From the NCBI RefSeq assembly GCF_051811025.1, contig NZ_JBPWQE010000001.1, positions 806,001 to 870,000 on the forward strand: a DNA stretch of 64,000 nt, given 5' to 3'. The notes under the pieces were generated by a model, which saw nothing but the letters and a program-made list of their open reading frames with translations, did no database searches and had not been told where the DNA came from. Both the position numbers and the translations under genes were made by a program. This document shows, one piece after another, positions 17,387-26,803 of this stretch; positions within the stretch are counted from its first letter, which is position 1; every line of letters begins with the position of its first letter. The stretch comes from Tardiphaga sp051811025. Its GTDB lineage: Bacteria > Pseudomonadota > Alphaproteobacteria > Rhizobiales > Xanthobacteraceae.

Positions 17387-18134
17387 GCCGGGCACCCATG
17401 AAGAATTCGATATTGCCGTCACCGCCGGTGATCGACGACGGGAAGACCTCGATATCGGTGCAGCCAAGCGTCCTGGCAAAATCCGTGATGTCGTCGCAGA
17501 TGGCCTGATGCACGGCGGCGTTCTTGATGATGCCGCGCTTGGATTGCTTCCGGTCGGCCTCGAATTGCGGCTTGATCAGCGCCAGCAGGCTCATCGGTGC
17601 CGCCGCGAGCGAGAGTGCGACAGGCAGCACGGCCTTCAGCGAAATGAAGCTGACATCGATCACGACCACATCCGGGCGGGCCGGCAGACGCTTGTTCTCA
17701 TAGCTGCGGATATCCGTTTCTTCCATCGAAATGATTTTCGGATGGCCATGCAGCGATGGATGGAGCTGGCTATGCCCGACATCGATCGAGAACACCATGC
17801 TGGCGCCGTTGGCGAGCAGCACTTCGGTAAAGCCGCCGGTGGAGGCGCCGACGTCGAGACAGACGTGATCCTCGATCTCGATCGGGTATTGCTCGAGTGC
17901 ACCTGCGAGCTTGACCCCGCCGCGTGAGACCCAGGGGTGCGCCGGTTCAGCCTCGATCGCGGCGTCGAGCAGCAGCGGTTCTGACGCTTTAGCGACCGCT
18001 TTGCCGTTGGCCTTCACAAGACCTGCTTCAATCGCGGCTTGTGCGCGTGCACGGCTTTCGAAAATTCCGCGTTCGACGAGAAGCGTATCGGCGCGTTTGC
18101 GCGGTGCAGTCGCAGTGTTCTGAGATTTCGTCAT
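17379..18134 (-). CDS. tlyA: TlyA-type rRNA 2'-O-methyltransferase
   Basis: A 251-residue protein with an N-terminal S4 RNA-binding domain (residues about 14-75: RADTLLVERGIFESRARAQ) and a C-terminal FtsJ-like methyltransferase domain with the SAM motif CLDVGASTGGFTEVLL. TlyA proteins methylate ribose 2'-OH in 16S and 23S rRNA; some members are also called hemolysins by historical error. ATG at 18134 is chosen because the S4 domain begins 14 residues later; an upstream start overlaps the neighbouring gene. It lies 2 bases after the stop of the deoxyribosyltransferase-like gene, and overlaps the next methyltransferase gene. Confidence 0.9.
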   Translation of the reverse strand: MTKSQNTATAPRKRADTLLVERGIFESRARAQAAIEAGLVKANGKAVAKASEPLLLDAAIEAEPAHPWVSRGGVKLAGALEQYPIEIEDHVCLDVGASTGGFTEVLLANGASMVFSIDVGHSQLHPSLHGHPKIISMEETDIRSYENKRLPARPDVVVIDVSFISLKAVLPVALSLAAAPMSLLALIKPQFEADRKQSKRGIIKNAAVHQAICDDITDFARTLGCTDIEVFPSSITGGDGNIEFFMGARRG

Positions 18135-18136
18135 GG

Positions 18137-18679
18137 TCAGTATGATGCAGCAAGTTTCAAACAGGCTTCGAAGCTCGTCAGATCTTGCCAAAGATCATTG
18201 GGTGCTTCGCGGGGGACGATCATGGGAGCGCCGTAGAGATCGAGCGCGTGGATCATCATCAGATTGTCGGCGAGGCCGAAATTCTCGACGGTGAGCCCAT
18301 CCGCATCCACCAGATGTCCGTCCCGATCGGTGACCTCTGTCATGCGGCGCACGCGGTCGAGATAGAGGGTCGGGTCGTTGCAGTAGCCGAAGCAGAGCTT
18401 GCCGTGGCCAGCCATGTAACCGAGCTCGAACACGGTGCCCGCATCGGCGCTGGGGCCGCGAAACGGCGTGAGATTAGCGATGATGATGTCGCAGTGGTTC
18501 ATCATTGCTTCGTTGCCATGAAAGATCTGGCGTGAGGCGTCGCTAGCGTTGATGTCGATGGCGTTATCGAGCGGGAAGAAACCGCGGGCGCCGTGGCGCT
18601 TGCAGAGCGCGACCTTCTGCCGGCCGATCTCGGCGGCATTGGGCAGGAACACGTCGGGGCCTGCGAGATAGATATTCAT
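18137..18679 (-). CDS. Nucleoside 2-deoxyribosyltransferase-like protein
   Basis: A 180-residue protein of the nucleoside 2-deoxyribosyltransferase family. Typical features are the start MNIYLAGPDVFLP, the nucleotide-binding loop NLTPFRGPSADAGTVFELGYM with aspartate and glutamate, and a C-terminal hydrophobic strand. Members transfer deoxyribose between bases or hydrolyse damaged deoxynucleotides. The gene lies between dxs and tlyA, on the same strand, with 2 bases to the next gene. The central ADAGTVFELG motif keeps the catalytic glutamate, so an active enzyme is expected; whether transferase or hydrolase is open. Confidence 0.82.
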   Translation of the reverse strand: MNIYLAGPDVFLPNAAEIGRQKVALCKRHGARGFFPLDNAIDINASDASRQIFHGNEAMMNHCDIIIANLTPFRGPSADAGTVFELGYMAGHGKLCFGYCNDPTLYLDRVRRMTEVTDRDGHLVDADGLTVENFGLADNLMMIHALDLYGAPMIVPREAPNDLWQDLTSFEACLKLAASY

Positions 18680-18736
18680 GAAGTCCCCGTCTCATGGTGA
18701 GCCGCGCCGACATTGACGAGCCAATTCAGACGAGAA

Positions 18737-18771
18737 CGAGGCAATCCGGCGGTTCCTGCCGAATTGCCTCG
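18737..18771. terminator. Stem-loop downstream of dxs
   Basis: CGAGGCAATCCGGC (18737-18750) pairs with 18758-18771 in 13 of 14 positions around a 7-base loop. It follows the dxs stop on the minus strand by about 50 bases; only a weakly T-rich stretch follows, so it may be a terminator or one of the palindromic repeats related to 9557-9606. Confidence 0.5.
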
Positions 18772-18819
18772 TCGTATTCTCTTCGCAATTGCAAACGCGA
18801 TGTCGCGTTCAACGACGGA

Positions 18820-20745
18820 TCAAGCGAGCTTGACGGTCTCGGCCTTGAAATCCTTGCCGAGGGTCTCGAACACTTTCTTGACGATGCCCTTGGAGTCCAG
18901 ACCCGCCTGGGCATACATCGCTGCCGGCGTGTCGTGATCCTGGAAGACGTCGGGCAGCACCAGCGAACGCATGCGCAGACCGCCGTCGAGCATGCCGTTG
19001 TCGGCGAGCAGCTGCATCACATGCGAGCCGAATCCGCCAATCGAACCTTCTTCGACGGTCAGAAGGATCTCGTGATCGCGGGCGAGCTTGAGGATCATAT
19101 CAGTGTCGAGCGGCTTCATGAAGCGTGCGTCGGCAATGGTGGTCGACAGGCCGTGGGCCGCGAGTTCGTCGGCGGCCTTCTCACATTCGGCAAGGCGCGT
19201 GCCGAACGACAGAAGAGCAACCTTGCTGCCTTCGCGGACGATGCGGCCCTTGCCGATTTCCAGGGGAATGCCGACTTCCGGCATCTCGACGCCGCGGCCT
19301 TCGCCGCGCGGATAGCGCAGGGCGCTCGGCCCGTCGTTGATGGCGACCTGCGTGGCAACCATGTGCACCAGTTCGGCTTCGTCGGACGCAGCCATGATGA
19401 CCATGTTCGGCAGACAGCCGAGATAGGCATTGTCGAACGAACCCGCATGGGTCGCACCATCCGCACCGACCAGTCCGGCACGGTCAATGGCGAAACGCAC
19501 CGGCAGATTCTGGATCGCGACGTCATGGACAATCTGGTCATAGCCGCGCTGCAGGAAGGTCGAGTAGATGGCGCAGAACGGCTTGTAGCCTTCGGTGGCG
19601 AGGCCAGCCGCAAAGGTCACCGCGTGCTGTTCCGCGATGCCGACGTCGAAGGTGCGGTTCGGGAACGCCTTGTTGAAGATGTCGACGCCTGTACCCGATG
19701 GCATGGCCGCGGTGATGGCGACGATCTTGTCGTCTTTTTCGGCTTCCTTGACGAGGCTCTGGCCGAACACGTTCTGATAGGCAGGCGCGTTCGGTTTGGA
19801 TTTCGACTGGGTGCCGGTCGCGACGTCGAATTTGACGACCGCATGATATTTGTCAGCAGCGGCTTCGGCCGGACCGTAGCCCTTGCCCTTCTGGGTTACG
19901 ACGTGGAGCAGGATCGGGCCGGTCTCCATATCGCGGACGTTCTGCAGCACGGGCAGCAGGTGATCGAGGTTGTGGCCGTCGATCGGGCCGACATAATAGA
20001 AGCCGAGTTCTTCGAACAGCGTGCCGCCATTGACCATGAAGCCGCGCGAATATTCTTCGACGCGCTCGGCACGGTCGGCAATCAGCTTCGGCAAATGTTT
20101 ACCGAGCTGTTTGGCGGCATCGCGCAGCCCGCGATAGGTCTTGCCCGAATACATGCGCGACAAATAGGCCGACATGGCGCCGACCGGCGGCGCGATCGAC
20201 ATGTCGTTGTCATTGAGGATGACAATGAGGCGGGAATTCATCGCGCCGGCGTTGTTCATGGCTTCGTAAGCCATGCCTGCCGACATCGAACCGTCACCGA
20301 TCACGGCGATAACGTTGTTCTTTCCACCCGAGAGGTCGCGCGCGACGGCCATGCCGAGACCGGCGGAGATGGAGGTCGAGGAATGCGCGGCGCCGAACGG
20401 ATCGTATTCGCTCTCGCTGCGCTTGGTGAAGCCCGACAGGCCACCGGCGGTGCGCAGGGTGCGGATACGGTCACGGCGACCGGTGAGGATCTTGTGCGGA
20501 TAGGCCTGATGCCCGACGTCCCAGATGATGCGGTCGCGGGGCGTATCGAAGACGTAGTGGAGGGCGGTGGTCAGTTCGACGACGCCGAGGCCGGCGCCGA
20601 AGTGACCGCCGGTCGTGGACACCGCATCGATGGTTTCCTGACGAAGCTCGTCGGCAACCTGACGAACCCGCTCGATCTTCAGCTTCCGGAGATCTTCCGG
20701 AGTCTTGATGGTATCGAGCAACGGTGTCTTACTAAAATCGGTCAC
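18820..20745 (-). CDS. dxs: 1-deoxy-D-xylulose-5-phosphate synthase
   Basis: First enzyme of the MEP isoprenoid pathway, joining pyruvate and glyceraldehyde 3-phosphate to give 1-deoxyxylulose 5-phosphate with thiamine diphosphate. The 641-residue length fits. Key features are GHQAYPHKILTGRR near residue 80, the thiamine-diphosphate motif GDGSMSAGMAYEAMNN (about 151-166), the second-domain segment GIAEQHAVTFAAGLA with the catalytic glutamate, and the conserved RAGLVGADGATHAG region. The start is GTG at 20745; no nearby in-frame ATG gives the conserved N-terminus. In related genomes dxs sits near xseB and a histone-deacetylase-like gene, as here. Confidence 0.97.
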   Translation of the reverse strand: MTDFSKTPLLDTIKTPEDLRKLKIERVRQVADELRQETIDAVSTTGGHFGAGLGVVELTTALHYVFDTPRDRIIWDVGHQAYPHKILTGRRDRIRTLRTAGGLSGFTKRSESEYDPFGAAHSSTSISAGLGMAVARDLSGGKNNVIAVIGDGSMSAGMAYEAMNNAGAMNSRLIVILNDNDMSIAPPVGAMSAYLSRMYSGKTYRGLRDAAKQLGKHLPKLIADRAERVEEYSRGFMVNGGTLFEELGFYYVGPIDGHNLDHLLPVLQNVRDMETGPILLHVVTQKGKGYGPAEAAADKYHAVVKFDVATGTQSKSKPNAPAYQNVFGQSLVKEAEKDDKIVAITAAMPSGTGVDIFNKAFPNRTFDVGIAEQHAVTFAAGLATEGYKPFCAIYSTFLQRGYDQIVHDVAIQNLPVRFAIDRAGLVGADGATHAGSFDNAYLGCLPNMVIMAASDEAELVHMVATQVAINDGPSALRYPRGEGRGVEMPEVGIPLEIGKGRIVREGSKVALLSFGTRLAECEKAADELAAHGLSTTIADARFMKPLDTDMILKLARDHEILLTVEEGSIGGFGSHVMQLLADNGMLDGGLRMRSLVLPDVFQDHDTPAAMYAQAGLDSKGIVKKVFETLGKDFKAETVKLA

Positions 20746-21088
20746 GGCACTATTCCAATTTTACATGTCCGGGGCTGCGTCTGGCTTCGGGGCCGTCGCG
20801 TTTCCGCGCGCCCACCGGACAACCGCAGCCTCCAGAACCGGGAAGCCTGTTTCGAGGCCTTATAATGGGCTTCGATTTTTCAGTGTGATATCTAGCATGC
20901 TTGACAACGACTTCATCTGCTCATTTTTGCCAGATGAATGAAGCGCTTATCTACGTTAACGGCCGGCGTTTCAGCCTGCTCGTCAGCGCATAGTCCTAGT
21001 CCCTTTACACCAAAGCGATGGCCAAAGCCAACCGCCGTGCCTGCGGGGGTGGCAGCACAAAGGCGCTATGGACATTCGCGCGGTGTAA
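20746..21088. other. Gene-free stretch upstream of dxs
   Basis: No convincing coding region lies here. It holds the leader of dxs and the 3' side of the gene at 21089-22441. A modest inverted repeat TTCATCTG (20912-20919) / CAGATGAA (20931-20938) with an 11-base spacer is the only structure noted. On the minus strand a TTATAA-containing segment near 20861-20868 could be part of a dxs promoter, but no clear -35 partner is seen. Confidence 0.4.
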
Positions 21089-22441
21089 CTAGCCGATCCG
21101 CCGGGCGACCGGTTCCGTCTCATGGGAACTCGTTTGAGCGAGGCTTTTCGCGCCCAAATCGAGCTTTCTCCATGCGTTTTCGCGGGTGGCCGGGTCTCCA
21201 TCGACAAACGCCAAAGTTGTGACCGGCTGGTTGACACGCTCCCGAAGTGGCACGGGGCCGCAGACGATCATGAAGAAATCGTAGGCATGCGGCCGCTCAT
21301 TGGCCATGACGAACTGGAAGTGCACCCGGAAGAACTTCCAGCGGAACCGGTTGTAATGTTCCGGGCGGATGATTTCGCGGAACCGGACGGGGACAATGGT
21401 AGGATTCCGCCGGGCCGCGCCGGCGTCGATCCCGTGACCGGCGATGGGATCGAACGGGAAGAAGTTCATCACGTCCTTGCGGGACTGGCAGTCGATCCAG
21501 TCGATGGACGGCTCCACGGCCAGCAGCCGCAAATTGTCGCGAAAGCCTTGTGCGACCTTATGGAAGCCGACGATCGGCATATTGCCGCCGAGCGTCAGCA
21601 GCACGACGCGAGGGCCGCGGCTGCCCAGTTTGGGATCGAGCTTCAGCGCGCGGGCGAGGATTTCGGAGCCAAGGAACGAGCCGGAGCTGTGACCGACCAG
21701 CACGATTTCCTGCGCTTTGGTAGACTTGGCAACCTGGACCAGATGCTGCGCGAAGCGGTCGATCCGGGCGTCCCAGTCCGGCCGGTTGCCGTGGGAAAAC
21801 TGCCAGGTGAAGATCGTATCGGCCATCAGATAGAGCAGATACGTGTGCTTTTCGGTGTATTTCAGCAATGTGCCGAGTACGGCCACGAACACCGCCGCAA
21901 CGCCGCAGCCCACCAGAAATCCGTGTATTCCAAGCGCCTGCAGCCCTAACGCGAAAAGCCAGGCGATGCCCGCGGACCAGATCGCTCCGTTGAGCAGCAG
22001 GAAGTGGGGCCAGCTGATGAAGGTGGCGAAGCGCCAATGCGCCTTCCAGAACCGGCCCATGGTGCCGGAGAAGACGAGGCCCCAATAGATGGCGATGGCG
22101 TGGATCAGCGTACGCCAGATCGGCACGGCCAGATCGCGCTGGATCATGTCTTCCCAGCGCAGGAAGTCATAATCGGTCGTGGTCTGCCAGCCATCGCCGG
22201 AGGTTTCGATGCGCCAGGAGGCGGATTCATGAGCGAATTCGCCGTCCGTATGACCTTTTGGCCGGCTGACCGAGGTGGTCAGGCCATAAAGGCGGCCGAA
22301 CTTGCGCAGTTCGGTCCGAAACATGCGGTAATACTGCGAGAGGCCCCGCGGATCGTATCCCTGCACATAGATGACATGACGGTGCTGGACGCGCACGCTG
22401 GTTCCCCGGACTGACGGCGGACTATAAACAGGCCGCGCCAT
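21089..22441 (-). CDS. Uncharacterised membrane-anchored protein with alpha/beta-hydrolase serine motif
   Basis: A 450-residue protein I cannot assign to a characterised family. The N-terminal part begins a hydrolase-like strand (HRHVIYVQGYDPRGL). About residues 118-200 hold three to four hydrophobic stretches consistent with membrane segments. The C-terminal half has a lipase-type nucleophile elbow VLVGHSSGS and later possible acid and histidine residues (DPIAGHGID, ERPHAYDF). This suggests a serine hydrolase whose catalytic domain is split by a membrane insertion. It lies between dxs and xseB on the same strand, in a locus of core genes. Start ATG 22441 has no strong ribosome binding site. 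The function is unknown. Confidence 0.75.
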   Translation of the reverse strand: MARPVYSPPSVRGTSVRVQHRHVIYVQGYDPRGLSQYYRMFRTELRKFGRLYGLTTSVSRPKGHTDGEFAHESASWRIETSGDGWQTTTDYDFLRWEDMIQRDLAVPIWRTLIHAIAIYWGLVFSGTMGRFWKAHWRFATFISWPHFLLLNGAIWSAGIAWLFALGLQALGIHGFLVGCGVAAVFVAVLGTLLKYTEKHTYLLYLMADTIFTWQFSHGNRPDWDARIDRFAQHLVQVAKSTKAQEIVLVGHSSGSFLGSEILARALKLDPKLGSRGPRVVLLTLGGNMPIVGFHKVAQGFRDNLRLLAVEPSIDWIDCQSRKDVMNFFPFDPIAGHGIDAGAARRNPTIVPVRFREIIRPEHYNRFRWKFFRVHFQFVMANERPHAYDFFMIVCGPVPLRERVNQPVTTLAFVDGDPATRENAWRKLDLGAKSLAQTSSHETEPVARRIG

Positions 22442-22498
22442 GCGCCAAGCGCTAATTCGGCCGCGGGGTGGTGCGAGGTCTCAGCCCGGCGCGATTTC

Positions 22499-22750
22499 TT
22501 ACTGGACGTCCAGCGGCTCGGTGCCGACCGCTTTGCCGTTCGAATCCGTGGTGATCTTGTCCACGCGCGCTTCGGCCTGACGCAACAACTCGTCGCAACG
22601 CCGTTTCAGCGCCTCGCCGCGCTCATAGATGGCAACCGACTCTTCCAGCGGCACCTTGCCGTCTTCGAGGCGCTTCACGATCGATTCCAGTTCTTCGATC
22701 GCGGTTTCAAACGTCAGTTTCTTGACGTCAGCGTGGGTGTTCTCGGCCAT
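22499..22750 (-). CDS. xseB: Exodeoxyribonuclease VII small subunit
   Basis: An 83-residue helical protein that assembles with XseA into exonuclease VII, which degrades single-stranded DNA. The family core is visible: LTFETAIEELESIVKRLEDGKVPLEESVAIYERG, followed here in the same order by a basic helix (KRRCDELLRQAEARV). Length fits the usual 70-90 residues. ATG at 22750 (MAENTHAD) is preferred over a start 13 codons upstream. The large-subunit gene is not in the window. The gene lies in a minus-strand series with the deacetylase-like gene upstream and the membrane hydrolase-like gene downstream. Confidence 0.93.
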   Translation of the reverse strand: MAENTHADVKKLTFETAIEELESIVKRLEDGKVPLEESVAIYERGEALKRRCDELLRQAEARVDKITTDSNGKAVGTEPLDVQ

Positions 22751-22843
22751 TCGGTTTCCCGTGTGCGCGTTTTGGAAGCGCAAAGTCAAAGATATGTTTG
22801 AGGGCGTATTGTGGCGGGTACGTTTTGCGACCTGCGCTCCCCG

Positions 22844-23779
22844 TCAGCGCGATGCCCCCATCAGCGCAGAGACATGGGCCGCGGCCGATTCTTTCAAGCC
22901 CTGCAGATCATAACCACCCTCGAGTACCGAGACAATGCGGCCACCGGCGGTGCTGTCGGCGAGATCCATCAGCTTGCGTGTCACCCAGCCGAAATCTTCG
23001 GCGTCCAGATTGAGCGACGCGAGCGGATCGCGGCGATGCGCATCGAAGCCGGCGGAGATGATCAGCAGTTCCGGTGCGAATTTCTGCAATTGCGGGAGGA
23101 TGAGATTGTCGAAAGCGGAGCGGAATTTTGCGCTGCCGTCGCCATCATGCAGCGGGGCATTGACGACCGTGTCGTGCTCGCCGCGCTCCTGTGATGCACC
23201 GGTGCCGGGAAACAGCGGCATCTGATGCGTCGAGCAATACATCACCGTGGGGTCGGCCCAGAAAATGTCCTGCGTGCCATTGCCATGGTGGACGTCGAAA
23301 TCCACGACGGCCGCGCGGGCAATGCCGTAGGTGCGCTGCGCATACCGCGCTGCAATCGCGGCCTGATCGAAGAAGCAGAAGCCCATCGGTTTATTGTGCT
23401 CGGCATGATGGCCGGGCGGGCGCGTCGCGACGAATGCATTGCTGTGCTCACCTTTCATCACCGCGTCGGTCGCGGCGATTGCGCCGCCGACGCCGCGCAT
23501 CACCGCTTCCCAGGTGCCGGGGGACATCGACGTGTCGCCGTCGAGATAGACGAGGCCACTGCTCGGCGCGACATGGCGCAATTCGTCGATGTAGTGATTG
23601 TCATGGCACAGGCTGACCACTTCGAGATCGCCCTCCGGCGCTTCGCCCCGCACCAGCGCGTTGAAGCGATCCTCACCTAGTACCTGTTCCACAGCGCGTA
23701 TGCGGTCGGGGCGTTCGGGATGACCGGGCGGCGTGAGATGATCGAGCGAGGCCGGATGGCTCAGAAGAAGTGTCGTCAT
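22844..23779 (-). CDS. Histone deacetylase-family (HDAC-like amidohydrolase) protein
   Basis: A 311-residue zinc amidohydrolase of the arginase/deacetylase fold. The signature elements are TRPPGHHAE (active-site His pair), GFCFFDQAAIAARYA, and VDFDVHHGNGTQDIF with zinc-binding Asp and His; the final GGYDLQGL segment is also present. Bacterial members act on acetylated small molecules such as acetylpolyamines, or on acetylated proteins; the exact substrate is not evident. ATG at 23779 starts the conserved MTTLLLSHPASLDH; a start five codons upstream is less likely. It is placed 93 bases upstream of xseB. Confidence 0.9.
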   Translation of the reverse strand: MTTLLLSHPASLDHLTPPGHPERPDRIRAVEQVLGEDRFNALVRGEAPEGDLEVVSLCHDNHYIDELRHVAPSSGLVYLDGDTSMSPGTWEAVMRGVGGAIAATDAVMKGEHSNAFVATRPPGHHAEHNKPMGFCFFDQAAIAARYAQRTYGIARAAVVDFDVHHGNGTQDIFWADPTVMYCSTHQMPLFPGTGASQERGEHDTVVNAPLHDGDGSAKFRSAFDNLILPQLQKFAPELLIISAGFDAHRRDPLASLNLDAEDFGWVTRKLMDLADSTAGGRIVSVLEGGYDLQGLKESAAAHVSALMGASR

Positions 23780-24088
23780 GCAAATGGTCCGCAAGCGTGG
23801 GGTGCGCTGGTATGATGGGATGATAACCTAGCTGGTCGGGTCAGGTTCCGATAGGGGGGCATCGCTGGTGCGGTCGTCCCCTAACAGAGCTATCGATCAG
23901 AATTATGGATCGCTTTCTTCACATTCGATTCATGTCGTTTCATCGACACCGCCTGACGCCGCGGAATTGAAACGCGCGTTAAGTCGCGGCTGCTATCGGT
24001 GGAGGCCGCGGCATTCTGCGGAGAAGGTGCGCATATTCTATCGTCGGACTCCGCAGTTGCGCTCGCGTCTGGGGTGGGTTCGTACGCG
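23780..24088. other. Divergent intergenic region without genes
   Basis: This 309-base stretch separates the starts of the deacetylase-like gene (minus) and the GGDEF-EAL gene (plus), so promoters for both must lie here. I see no convincing -35/-10 pair, repeat or small gene. The frame of the GGDEF-EAL gene stays open upstream to 23999, but no ribosome binding site or protein feature supports that longer form. Confidence 0.4.
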
Positions 24089-26164
24089 ATGAGTGAATCG
24101 AAATATCCAAGGCGCGTACCCCATCTCCTGCGTTCGGTATGGCCGTTCGTCGCCATCGTCTTGCTGCAGGCATTTCTCGCCGGCACCAGCATCCACATCC
24201 TGTCGTCGGTCCGCGCCTATGTCACCGGCGAAAGCCGATGGTCGAAGGGGCAGATGGAGGCGGTGCATTCGCTCAGCCTCTATGCCGAGACCGGCGACGA
24301 CAGATATTATCGTCGTTATCAGGCGAGCATCGCCGTGCCGCTCGGGGATCTCATCGCGCGCCGCGCGCTCGAACAGCCGGTGCCGGATCTGCGGGCTGCC
24401 TATGACGGATTCCTGCAAGGCGGCAACGATGCCGCAGACATCCCCGGCATGATCTCGCTGTTTCGCAATTTCAGCAAGGTCGTTTATCTCGCCCGTGCCA
24501 TCGAGACTTGGCACGCCACCGATCCCGTGATCCAGAATTTGGTGGATACGGCCGACGCCATTCACGCCAGCGTCACCGATGGCAAGGTGGGATCGATGCG
24601 CCTCGCAGCCCTGAAGGCGCAAATCGACCAGATCAATGAACAGACCTCGCCGCTGGCAGTGGAGTTCTCCCGGCGCCTCGGCATCGGCTCCCGCGCCATT
24701 CAAGGCATTCTGCTGGTCGCAAATGTGCTCACCGCGGCGCTGTTGATCCTGCTCGGCATCTGGCGGATACGTAATCTGCTGATCCAGCGTCAGCGCTTCG
24801 AGACGGCGCTGAAGATCGAGAAGGAGCGTGAGCAGAAATACATCTCACGTCTCGCGTTCCAGGCCTCGCATGATGCACTGACGGGGCTGGCGAACCGCCG
24901 CGAATTCGAGCGTCGGGTCCAATACGCATTGCCGCGGATCGACGCCGATGCGCGGCCGCATGCGCTGATGTTCCTCGATCTCGATCAATTCAAGATCGTC
25001 AACGACACCTGCGGCCATGCTGCCGGCGATCATCTGCTGCGGCAGGTCTCGGCCATACTGAAAAAACATCTGCGCCCGGACAATCTGTTGGCCCGCCTTG
25101 GCGGCGATGAATTCGCCGTGCTGCTGGAGCGCTGCGAGCCGGATCGTGCGGCGGCGACCGCCGAGCGATTGCGGCGGACGGTGGAAGAGCTGAACTTCGT
25201 CTGGAACGCGCGCAGCTTCAATATCACCGTCAGTATCGGCCTTGTCTGTATCGCGCAGCCCGAGGTGACGCTGGAAGAAGCCCTGCGCGCGGCCGATGTG
25301 GCTTGCTACATGGCCAAGGAGAAAGGCCGCAATCGCGTTCAACTGCATCAGGCCAGCGATTCCGAATTGCTGCAGCGGTTCGGCGAGATGACGTGGGTCC
25401 AGCGCATTCATGAGGCTCTGGAACAGGATCGCTTCTGTCTCTATGCCCAGAAGATCATTCCGCTCAGCGAGCGCGAGGATGGCACTCTGCATGTCGAACT
25501 TTTGTTGCGGCTGCGCGACGAGGCGGGGCAACTGGTTGCGCCCGGCCATTTCATTCCCGCGGCGGAACGTTATGGGTTGATGACGCTGATCGATCGCTGG
25601 GTGGTCAGGAATGCGTTCACCATTCTCGCCGCGCGATTGGTCGAACATGCCACTCCGGTCTCGACCTGCGCCATCAACCTGTCTGGCGCGACATTCAAGG
25701 ATGAAAGCTTTCTGGACTATGTCCGCGAGCAGTTCCGTATCTATCGGATACCGCCGACCATCATCTGCTTCGAGATCACGGAGACGAGCGCCATCGCCAA
25801 TCTCGCCGACGCCAACACCTTCATTCAGGCGCTGCAGGAGATCGGTTGCCGGTTCTCGCTGGACGACTTCGGCAGCGGCATGTCGTCCTTTGCCTATCTC
25901 AAGCACCTGCCCGTGGACTATCTCAAGATCGACGGCTCCTTCGTCAAAGACATGCTCACCGATCCGATCGACCGCGCCATGGTCGAGATGATCAGCCATA
26001 TCGGCAAGATCATGGGCAAGCGCACGGTGGCGGAATTTGTCGAGAGCGACGAGATCATTGCAGCGCTAAGGGAGATCGGCGTCGATTTCGCGCAGGGCTA
26101 TGCGGTGGGCAGGCCCGAGCCGTTCGATATCTATAGCGAGACCGACCAGCGGCATGTGGCGTAG
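24089..26164 (+). CDS. Membrane GGDEF-EAL cyclic-di-GMP signalling protein
   Basis: A 691-residue inner-membrane sensor. A first transmembrane helix (about residues 17-36), a periplasmic region of about 150 residues and a second helix (about 205-222) precede a GGDEF domain with intact LGGDEFAVL, so diguanylate cyclase activity is possible. The position of the product-inhibition RxxD site reads RPDN and is degenerate. The C-terminal EAL domain has ELLLRL at the EAL motif (Glu kept, Ala changed), but keeps NLSG, EITET, LDDFGSG and KIDGSFV, so c-di-GMP binding or weak phosphodiesterase activity remains possible. ATG at 24089 gives a normal cytoplasmic N-terminus ahead of the first helix. The periplasmic ligand is unknown. 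Confidence 0.9.
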   Translation: MSESKYPRRVPHLLRSVWPFVAIVLLQAFLAGTSIHILSSVRAYVTGESRWSKGQMEAVHSLSLYAETGDDRYYRRYQASIAVPLGDLIARRALEQPVPDLRAAYDGFLQGGNDAADIPGMISLFRNFSKVVYLARAIETWHATDPVIQNLVDTADAIHASVTDGKVGSMRLAALKAQIDQINEQTSPLAVEFSRRLGIGSRAIQGILLVANVLTAALLILLGIWRIRNLLIQRQRFETALKIEKEREQKYISRLAFQASHDALTGLANRREFERRVQYALPRIDADARPHALMFLDLDQFKIVNDTCGHAAGDHLLRQVSAILKKHLRPDNLLARLGGDEFAVLLERCEPDRAAATAERLRRTVEELNFVWNARSFNITVSIGLVCIAQPEVTLEEALRAADVACYMAKEKGRNRVQLHQASDSELLQRFGEMTWVQRIHEALEQDRFCLYAQKIIPLSEREDGTLHVELLLRLRDEAGQLVAPGHFIPAAERYGLMTLIDRWVVRNAFTILAARLVEHATPVSTCAINLSGATFKDESFLDYVREQFRIYRIPPTIICFEITETSAIANLADANTFIQALQEIGCRFSLDDFGSGMSSFAYLKHLPVDYLKIDGSFVKDMLTDPIDRAMVEMISHIGKIMGKRTVAEFVESDEIIAALREIGVDFAQGYAVGRPEPFDIYSETDQRHVA

Positions 26165-26190
26165 GTTGAATATGGCGGGGCTCTTTCTTC

Positions 26191-26229
26191 TCCCTCCCCA
26201 CTGCGCGGCTTCGCCGCTTGAGGGAGGGA
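26191..26229. terminator. Nested hairpin after the GGDEF-EAL gene
   Basis: TCCCTCCC (26191-26198) pairs with GGGAGGGA (26222-26229), and inside it GCGGC (26205-26209) pairs with GCCGC (26213-26217). The structure lies 26 bases after the stop codon. No T-run follows, so it may act as a terminator or be a palindromic repeat. Confidence 0.4.
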
Positions 26230-26803
26230 TATCGCGCCGCCTGCGCGTCTCAGCTTCTTCGAATTTCAAACAGCCAGTGCTCTTCAGACATGATTCATCG
26301 CCCCTATTATTTGCGGCGCGGGAGCGCCGTCGTCTCTTGCATTCCCACCCTCCTGTGAGAGGGCGTGCGGAACGCCGGGTGCCCGTTGCACCCTTGGGCC
26401 TGATGCGAATGCGGTCTTCCGCAATTTAGAGTGCATCAGGACTTTCGGAGGCGCCGAGCAAGTGCCCGACGTTCCGCCTGCGGTGTTTTTTCGGTTGCTT
26501 GCGCGTTGCCATGGCGAACGATCCCATCACCAAGATTACAGTCCCAAGGCGAATGGGACAGGGTGCCTCAAGCGAGTAAGCCGAACGCGTTTTGACTTGG
26601 TCGTCCGTCACACTGTCCAGGGAGTCTTTCCATCCGAAGGTCGGCCGTCTCCATGCCAGTGGCAGTGCTGGCGCAGATCCGTCCTGCCCGAAGACAGACG
26701 TCACCCCCAAACCGCGTGACGCCGCATCTCCGGCGTCCACCGCATCCCACCCCGCGAACGTGACGATCGCGATCGCCCCTCTCGGTGGGGCAGGACGGAG
26801 GGG

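Noticed and set aside
17379..18134. Hemolysin
   Set aside because: TlyA proteins are often so named, but the S4 plus FtsJ domains show an rRNA methyltransferase.
18694..20865. 723-codon open frame on the plus strand opposite dxs
   Set aside because: It is the antisense of a clear dxs gene; high-GC codon use keeps that frame open. The protein has no recognisable domain.
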